Part shown: positions 63,560 to 64,000 of the stretch, piece by piece
Position numbering within the stretch: the first letter of the stretch is position 1
How the letters are laid out: each line of letters begins with the position of its first letter
Notes under the pieces: model-generated
The model's input: the letters and a program-made list of their open reading frames with translations, nothing else
Told to the model about the DNA's origin: nothing
The model's database searches: none
Source of the DNA: Rotaria sp. Silwood1
Lineage: Eukaryota; Rotifera; Eurotatoria; Philodinida; Philodinidae
Length of the DNA: 64,000 nt
Direction: 5' to 3'
Assembly (NCBI GenBank): GCA_905250075.1
Contig: CAJNOP010000540.1
Span: 75,647-139,646, forward strand
Program-made: the position numbers and the translations under genes

Positions 63560-64000
63560 GTTAACCACACACGCAAGCGACAGCAGCTGGAAGCTGGACA
63601 AACAGCTGTAGCAACACCCAAAGAAGATTATGGTGAGCGTCTGATGGGGAGTAAGAGGGATTATTCATTGGAAACTTCTTCCAGCTGGTTGCACCATCCC
63701 TGCTGATCTCTATTGTTAGCAATTAGAGGAAATTGCAGCAAAACTCCAAGGGAAGCAGGATAGACTTTATTTATTGCATAACAATACCAGATCCCACATT
63801 GCAAAATCGACACGTGAAAAATTATTGGAGTTTGGATGGGCTACGGTTCCACATCCGCCTTATTCTCCAGACTTGGCTCCTACGGACTGCCCTTTGTTCC
63901 ATTCTCTCTCTAACCATTTTCGCGAGAAAAACATCGACGACAAAAACGACCTCGAAATGGACTTCGCCAACTTCTTCGGCCAAAAGTCCCAGGATTTCCA
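63560..64000 (+). pseudogene. Broken mariner transposase (C-terminal half, cut by window end)
   Basis: The frame around 63560-63640 reads LEAGQTAVATPKED. After a frameshift come WGVRGIIHWKLLPAGCTI, a TAG stop and QLEEIAAKLQGKQDRLYL, then LLHNNTRSHIAKSTREKL and HPPYSPDLAPTDCPLFHSL. These are mariner-family blocks. The canonical HDNARPH aspartate is Asn here (HNNTRSH), so a catalytic Asp is lost, while the D of APTD remains. Base composition is more GC-rich than the surroundings. With a frameshift, two stops and this substitution, it cannot be active. Confidence 0.8.

Overview
Eukaryotic (metazoan) DNA, AT-rich, with intron-containing genes. Many introns are only about 45-70 bp with T-rich acceptors; others are large and packed with short mobile elements. 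A bdelloid rotifer (Adineta/Rotaria-like) is the best guess. The reasons are the AT-rich coding style, the gene families present, and several interstitial blocks of a TGTGGG-type repeat, which I recall as the Adineta telomere repeat. No species can be named from the window alone. There is one 100-base assembly gap (33746-33845).

Layout. 1-1.6 kb: AT-rich spacer with a short inverted-repeat element. 1.6-11.1 kb (+): a 12-exon, 1159-residue multi-PDZ scaffold (NHERF/PDZK1-like) whose introns carry at least six element insertions. 13.2-16.9 kb (-): a 12-exon beta-propeller-like protein, perhaps TAF1C-like. It is divergent from phytochelatin synthase (17.4-18.9 kb, +). 19.3-21.6 kb (+): two small ciliary/axonemal genes, MEIG1 and EFCAB10. 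23.0-23.7 kb (+): a basic orphan protein. 26.8-28.5 kb (+): a CYP2-type cytochrome P450, convergent with the mitochondrial ATP synthase alpha subunit (29.1-31.2 kb, -). 33.2-36.5 kb (+): a broken U-box followed by a small two-pass membrane protein. 37.5-39.5 kb (-): two decayed copies of a Cys-rich membrane-protein family. 40-43 kb: two GC-richer inverted-repeat elements and a long telomere-like hairpin. 43.9-47.0 kb (+): a B-box/coiled-coil protein. 48-51.8 kb: a nested composite element and a pogo/Tigger-like remnant. 52.7-63.2 kb (+): a 22-exon eIF4G gene with eIF4E-binding motif, MIF4G, MA3 and W2 domains. 63.3-64.0 kb: another telomere-like hairpin and a broken mariner transposase.

The genes look like ordinary housekeeping, ciliary, detoxification (phytochelatin synthase, P450) and signalling functions, not one pathway. 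The striking content is the repeat landscape. At least seven non-autonomous elements have exact 8-bp target duplications (hAT-like). One foldback family with 3-bp duplications has three clear copies and a decayed fourth. Six G-first/C-last telomere-repeat hairpins are present. One 1-kb element (40592-41626) carries about ten copies of a degenerate motif in each arm, in mirror orientation. Exon joins given below were worked out by hand from GT/AG sites and reading-frame closure, without transcript data.
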